From positions 1,054,001 through 1,118,000 of the forward strand of contig CCKK01000020.1 of NCBI GenBank assembly GCA_001048675.1: a stretch of 64,000 nucleotides of DNA. Direction: 5' to 3'. Under the pieces are notes generated by a model. That model was not told the DNA's origin and made no database searches. It saw only the letters and a list, made by a program, of their open reading frames with translations. This stretch comes from Vibrio diabolicus (GTDB lineage Bacteria; Pseudomonadota; Gammaproteobacteria; Enterobacterales; Vibrionaceae). Of the stretch, positions 60,501-64,000 are shown piece after piece (position 1 is the first letter of the stretch; the number at the start of each line of letters is the position of its first letter). Position numbers and translations under genes: made by a program.

Positions 60501-62891
60501 CACAATCGTCGCCGTGCCCGTATCACTGCCTTGTACTGCGCCAATGCCCGTTACCGTAACACTGAAATCTTCCGGACCTTCGTATACCGCATCATCAATG
60601 GAAGCGATACGCACATCAAACTCAGTCTGCCCGGCAGGCACCGTCACCACGCCATCGTTTGGTACTGTGACCCAGCCACTTCCCGTGTTGTATTCCAAGG
60701 AGCCTAAGTCTCCGGCTTCGGTATCGCCTAAGTTGAGGCCGAGTTCAACTTGAACAGTTGACTCTGAGGCGTTCGATAAGGTGACTTTAAAGTTAGCCGT
60801 ATCACCTTCATTAATGGTGCCAGCGTCGGTAATAGTCACACTTGGACGGTCATCATCCGGATCAGGCCCCGGGCCACTGCCGTCATCCACTATCGTTGCC
60901 GTCCCCGTATCACTGCCTTGTACTGCGCTAATGCCCGTTACCGTAACGCCGAAATCCTCTGGGCCTTCATAAACGGCGTCATCAATAGAAGCAATGCGCA
61001 CATCAAATTCGGTCTGTCCGGCAGGCACCGTCACCACACCATCGTTTGGTACTATGACCCAGCCACTTCCCGTGTTGTATTCTAGGGTGCCCAAATCTCC
61101 AACTTCGGTATCGCCGAGATTAAGACCCAACTCCACCTGCGTTTCGGCTTCAGACGCATTCGATAACGTAACTTTGAAGTTAGCTGTTTCACCTTCATTA
61201 ATAATGCCAGCATCGGTAATGGTTACATTCGGACGGTCATCGTCTGGATCAGGTCCTGGACCACTGCCGTCATCCACTATCGTCGCCGTACCCGTATCAC
61301 TGCCTTGTACTGCGCCAATGCCAGTTACCGTCACACTGAAATCTTCTGGACCTTCGTACACCGCATCGTCAATAGAAGCAATGCGCACATCAAACTCAGT
61401 TTGCCCGGCAGGCACCGTCACCACACCGTCGTTTGGCACCGTAACCCAACCGGAGCCCGTGTTGTATTCTAAGGTGCCTAAGTCACCCGCTTCGGTATCG
61501 CCTAAGTTGAGGCCAAGTTCAACTTGAACAGTAGACTCTGAGGCATTCGATAAGGTGACTTTGAAGTTCGCAGTCTCACCCTCATTAATGGTGCCAGCGT
61601 CGGTAATAGCCACACTCGGACGGTCATCGTCTGGAGCGGGACCTGGGCCACTGCTGTCATCCACAATCGTTGCCGTACCTGTATCGCTGCCTTGCACCGC
61701 CCCTATGCCCGTCACCGTCACGCTGAAATCTTCTGGACCTTCGTACACCGCGTCATCAATGGAAGCGATACGCACATCAAATTCGGTCTGTCCGGCAGGC
61801 ACCGTCACCACACCATCGTTTGGTACTGTGACCCAACCACTTCCCGTGTTGTATTCCAAGGTGCCTAAGTCGCCGGCTTCTGTATCACCTAGGTTGAGAC
61901 TTAGTTCGACCTCAACATCTGTAGCTGATGGATTCGATAAAGACACTTTAAAGCTGGCTAACTCACCTTCATTAATCGTCCCTGCATCGCTCATCGTTAC
62001 CGTTGGACGATCATCATCAGGGCTTAAACCAGGCCCACTACCATCATCAACAATGGTTGCAATCCCAGTTGCAGGTGTACTTTGTTCTTCTGTGTTGCCA
62101 GAAAGCGTAAATGTTTCTGGACCTTCGAATATAGAGTCATTTATAGAATCGAGAGAAACCGTAAAACCATTTTCACCTAACGGGACCGACACAGTAAAAA
62201 TACCGTTGTCATCGACTGAGATTTCTTCTGTTGTGCCATCGGAAAATGTTATGAGAACACTCTCGTTGACGTAGTCACTTCCGCTCTCGTCAGTAGATCC
62301 ACCAGTTGCAGTCTGATCGAACAGCGAAAAAGTGATATTGATATTGTCTTCTGTTGGTTGGTTAAGTGTGACGTCGAAGGAAACCAGATCGCCCTCATTG
62401 ACAGTTGGGCTAGAAATCTCTTGAACAATTACTGTTGCAGGAACTGATATTGCTGTTGGTTCTGGTGGTTGTATTTGGAAAATATCGAGTAGCGTCTCTA
62501 CCTGAGTACTTGAAAATCCTGTTCCGTCAGTTCCCACTGTCTCAAAATTGGTACTGGCGAGTAATTCAGCACCTGTGCGATCTATAGCCCCCGTATTTTG
62601 TGGGCTAGACCCGTTTCCTTCACCTGCAGCAGGATCAAACTCTTCACCCAGCTCAGTCGGGTCTTCCCCACTAGCAATTGCTTCAATTAACGCTGTGATA
62701 TCATCAGTTACGTTTATCGAACTTCCTTGTGGTGTCACCTGCTCGATCACAAGCTCAGAAGTATCTGATACCTCATCAATTATTAACTCTCCTGGTTGAG
62801 GTAGTTGTCCCTCTTCTAGGGTCCTAATTTCCCCATCCAGCCCGATAACCACGATGTTGCCCATCAATGAGCTCAAAGTTACTCGATCCAT
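57510..62891 (-). CDS. LapA-type giant adhesin with Calx-beta repeats and RTX tail
   Basis: A 1,793-residue protein starting MDRVTLSSLMGNIVVIGLDG (62891). In order: retention module (about 1-85); a candidate LapG site DPAAGEG with the Ala-Ala at 88-89; nine Calx-beta repeats (about 145-1330) joined by DDDRP linkers; a non-repeated region (1330-1650); RTX calcium repeats (DGDDILVGTEGND, GGLGNDILTGGEGDD, about 1655-1695); and a type I secretion end. Proteins of this design stay on the cell surface for biofilm attachment until LapG cuts behind the retention module when cyclic di-GMP falls. Divergent from a TolC-family gene likely to be its export pore. lapD and lapG are not in the window. Confidence 0.9.
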   Translation of the reverse strand: MDRVTLSSLMGNIVVIGLDGEIRTLEEGQLPQPGELIIDEVSDTSELVIEQVTPQGSSINVTDDITALIEAIASGEDPTELGEEFDPAAGEGNGSSPQNTGAIDRTGAELLASTNFETVGTDGTGFSSTQVETLLDIFQIQPPEPTAISVPATVIVQEISSPTVNEGDLVSFDVTLNQPTEDNINITFSLFDQTATGGSTDESGSDYVNESVLITFSDGTTEEISVDDNGIFTVSVPLGENGFTVSLDSINDSIFEGPETFTLSGNTEEQSTPATGIATIVDDGSGPGLSPDDDRPTVTMSDAGTINEGELASFKVSLSNPSATDVEVELSLNLGDTEAGDLGTLEYNTGSGWVTVPNDGVVTVPAGQTEFDVRIASIDDAVYEGPEDFSVTVTGIGAVQGSDTGTATIVDDSSGPGPAPDDDRPSVAITDAGTINEGETANFKVTLSNASESTVQVELGLNLGDTEAGDLGTLEYNTGSGWVTVPNDGVVTVPAGQTEFDVRIASIDDAVYEGPEDFSVTVTGIGAVQGSDTGTATIVDDGSGPGPDPDDDRPNVTITDAGIINEGETANFKVTLSNASEAETQVELGLNLGDTEVGDLGTLEYNTGSGWVIVPNDGVVTVPAGQTEFDVRIASIDDAVYEGPEDFGVTVTGISAVQGSDTGTATIVDDGSGPGPDPDDDRPSVTITDAGTINEGDTANFKVTLSNASESTVQVELGLNLGDTEAGDLGSLEYNTGSGWVTVPNDGVVTVPAGQTEFDVRIASIDDAVYEGPEDFSVTVTGIGAVQGSDTGTATIVDDGSGPGPDPDDDRPSVYIVEDSVGVNEGTEAVYTVRLSAAADIDVTVRLNTSTDGSNTAEADDIGSFVVTLADGVTVVNANSDGTYTIPAGENELKVTVPTTDDGVYEGDETFTVAVQGDTGVLGSDSALGIIYDGGNGPGPDPDDDRPSVYIVEDSVGVNEGTEAVYTVRLSEAADIDVTVRLSTSTGGTNTAEPGDIGAIKLTLSDGVTVVTANSDGTYTIPAGETDLKLFVPTTDDDVYEGDETFTVAVQGATGVLGTDTALGIIYDGGNGPGPDPDDDRPTVSISDAGIVDEGDIATFTVSLSNASEGTVQVQLTLNPDETEVDDLGSLEYNTGAGWVAVPVDAIVTVPAMLTEFDVRIATIDDEVYEGPEDFSVTVTGLGAVQGTDTGLATIVDDGTKTDDDRPTVSISDAGTIDEGNFATFTVSLSNASEAALQVQLTLNLDETEVGDLGTLEYNTGSGWVSVPVSGIVTVPAGMTEFDLRIKSIDDGVYEGPEDFSVTVTGLGAVQGSDTGLATIVDNSPPTARDFIISLDVQNGIFPVQDVEFDGITTSGEQRVEDLEDDAVTANDDDILIQVVSLPEHGELYYVDGNGQEVIIDETTQFPENTEVKYRLTEDFFEEQSFDSADLLEDQGKDILVGSYTPPNSNLTFTGGQIITIGNSIIFDSDAQISVDFANQQVGLVVVSPNETGQGDEISTGEYITLELDEDLSANEAKLNLASLNDRFNSGGAWLTAYIFLNGALVDVQQFYSTDITYTSNHEGSITVALANGSFDEIRLTPETDSASDKAGFTLVGTEITSFTDVNDDFTYQAIDTDGAVSNEATVAVDFENVTVDAVTALGYQTMALNSDLNLVMGTDGDDILVGTEGNDLIIGGLGNDILTGGEGDDVFKWTEMQSATDTVTDFSDGDQLDFTDVFDDMSGTDISALLDDLGSGDYRGSVDDISVEVTESGGNSTLTINKDGQQLEVNFDGASAADIANSLISNLDQLRE
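58900..62010 (-). repeat. Eight tandem Calx-beta units of about 370-400 bases
   Basis: Unit boundaries fall at the DDDRP codons near 62005, 61620, 61235, 60850, 60455, 60055, 59650 and 59275. Units 2-5 are close copies (INEGETANFKVTLSNAS, VTVPAGQTEFDVRIAS), and units 6-7 form a second type (YIVEDSVGVNEGTEAVYTV). A more diverged first unit lies upstream near 62460-62010. The near-identity invites unequal crossing-over and assembly collapse, so the copy number should be treated as provisional. Confidence 0.88.
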
Positions 62892-63292
62892 ATCTACCTC
62901 GCCCCACTTCAAACCAAGTCAAAAGTTTGTCACCCCTACATTTACGTCTATAGTTTAGTCAAAATCATCATATTTTCGTTGTATGTGTAGCTTGTAGGAC
63001 GTTTGATAACTCTAGGGGCAGAGTTACAAAAAAGCGCAGAGTGACACAGGCCGTGAAACGCTATGATATTAAGAATTCAAGCTTTTCTCCGAGCTAAACT
63101 TGCTATGTTGCTAAGCAACATTCGACATATGTGCTAAGGTTTTAAAAGGCGAAATCTTGGGTTTTTGAAACAAAAGCTTTGTTTTAACAGTAGGTTGATA
63201 AATCCCTTACTCAAGCACTGTTATTTATGATGTTTCGTCTCAGTTATGAGATGAAATAGCAAAAAGCAACACGAATTTTTAGGAGAAATACC
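62892..63292. promoter_or_regulatory. Divergent control region of the adhesin and TolC-family genes
   Basis: About 400 bases without a gene. It contains a perfect 17-base palindrome ATGTTGCTAAGCAACAT (63105-63121), which could be an operator for either gene. The region is AT-rich on the right. A regulator linked to biofilm control would fit, but no known motif is clear. Confidence 0.5.
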
Positions 63293-64000
63293 GTGAAATG
63301 GAACCGACTAAATATTGCTTGCTGCTGTAGTTTAATAGTGTCTTTACCCGTTTTCGGTCAAACTTTAGAGCAAGCCGTGGCATTGACGTTAAAAAACAAT
63401 CCTGACATTAAGAGCGCATTTAACGAGTTCACCAGTCGAAAATACGTAAATGAAGCCTCTTCGGGCGCCTACTTACCTTCTATTGATTTAGATGCGGGCA
63501 TTGGTTACGAGGGATTAGACCCTTCTGACGAGGTGGGACGTGGGGATACAGATTACACTCGAAAGGAAGCTTCGGTAACACTAACTCAGCTCATATGGGA
63601 TGGCAGTGCAACCTTAAATGATATCGATCGTACCGCAGCCGATGCAGAGTCAGTTAGATTTCAACTTTTGGCCGATGCATCAGATAAAGCGCTTGAAGTC
63701 ACCAAAGTGTATTTAGACGCAGTAAAAGCTTACGAAATACTCAAGCTTTCTGAAAATAACTTGGCGGTTCACAAAGATATTTACGAAGACATTAAAAAAC
63801 GAGTCAACTCAGGTATCGGCTCTACCGCTGACTTAACACAGGTAGAAGCACGTTTGGCAAAAGCGCACGGTAATTTGGCAGCTGCTCAAAATAATTTGTA
63901 CGACTCTCACACTATGTTCACTCGTTTAGTGGGTCAAACCCCGCAAGGGTTGATCTTTCCAAGAGCGGATCAGAATTTCATTCCATACACCATTGATGAA
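63293..64000 (+). CDS. TolC-family outer-membrane efflux protein of a type I secretion system (partial)
   Basis: Open from GTG 63293, preceded by AGGAG at good spacing, to the window edge: 236 codons with no stop. The signal peptide ends near residue 22 (LIVSLPVFG, then QTLEQAVALTLKNNPDI). The TolC pattern is clear: SAFNEFTSRKYVNEASSGAYLPSIDL, LTQLIWDGSATLNDID, and KKRVNSGIGSTADLTQVEARLAKAHGNL. Position opposite the adhesin suggests an AggA/LapE-like export pore. The 3' end and any inner-membrane partners lie beyond the window. Confidence 0.85.
   Translation, partial: MKWNRLNIACCCSLIVSLPVFGQTLEQAVALTLKNNPDIKSAFNEFTSRKYVNEASSGAYLPSIDLDAGIGYEGLDPSDEVGRGDTDYTRKEASVTLTQLIWDGSATLNDIDRTAADAESVRFQLLADASDKALEVTKVYLDAVKAYEILKLSENNLAVHKDIYEDIKKRVNSGIGSTADLTQVEARLAKAHGNLAAAQNNLYDSHTMFTRLVGQTPQGLIFPRADQNFIPYTIDE

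Noticed and set aside
60514..62274. Long open frames on the plus strand opposite the adhesin repeats
   Set aside because: They are periodic shadows of the repeated Calx-beta units, low in complexity (Ser/Pro/Val rich), with no ribosome sites.

Overview
The window looks like the replication-terminus region of a Vibrio chromosome 1, probably a Harveyi-clade relative. The evidence is gene content and order: matP, ycbZ, fabA, rmf, uup, rlmKL, zapC, pyrD, an NAD-type glutamate dehydrogenase, pepN, prc, proQ and msrC; then letA, letB and rsmF; then the yccA, tusE, yccX, rlmI set. Two dif-like XerCD sites and two perfect MatP-binding sites (matS) also lie here. The species call is inference from remembered synteny; no search was run.

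Bases 52-8129 hold a filamentous phage (inovirus) prophage between two direct dif-like repeats. Its layout is: a minus-strand repressor whose last codons lie inside the left dif; three evenly spaced operator-like repeats; a foldable leader; a plus-strand replication block (two small proteins, Rep, a probable ssDNA-binding protein, an 81-aa protein); a coat and assembly block (major coat, a 32-aa minor-coat candidate, terminator, adsorption protein, pVI-like protein, Zot, a small membrane protein); a hairpin-rich non-coding region; then two minus-strand genes (a secreted protein and a DUF3653-type regulator). Right of the second dif lie a decayed copy of the repressor, which is the stump of a second tandem prophage, and a small exported protein resembling the C-terminal domain of TolA. 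TolA is the periplasmic receptor used by filamentous phages.

Bases 8.8-33.3 kb are core chromosome, mostly on the minus strand: Ter organisation and division (matP, zapC), fatty acid synthesis (fabA), ribosome work (rmf, uup, rlmKL), pyrimidine synthesis, amino-acid catabolism, and proteases or repair enzymes. Bases 33.4-40.7 kb carry an ABC exporter, the letA-letB lipid-transport pair and rsmF. A four-hairpin intergenic stretch at 40.83-40.96 kb is a candidate small RNA. Bases 41-46.9 kb hold cvfB, a membrane protein, a hotdog protein, a Trp-type DAHP synthase, yajQ and a siroheme enzyme with a decayed methyltransferase tail. Bases 47.3-51.6 kb are an aapJQMP-type amino-acid ABC operon. The end of the window is a LapA-type giant adhesin with a recognisable LapG cleavage motif, divergent from a TolC-family outer-membrane gene that runs off the edge.

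Three otherwise ordinary genes (glutamate dehydrogenase, aapQ and a small membrane protein at 53.3-53.6 kb) each carry a single extra base that breaks the frame. Two of these are in A runs. They may be assembly errors or real slippage mutations.
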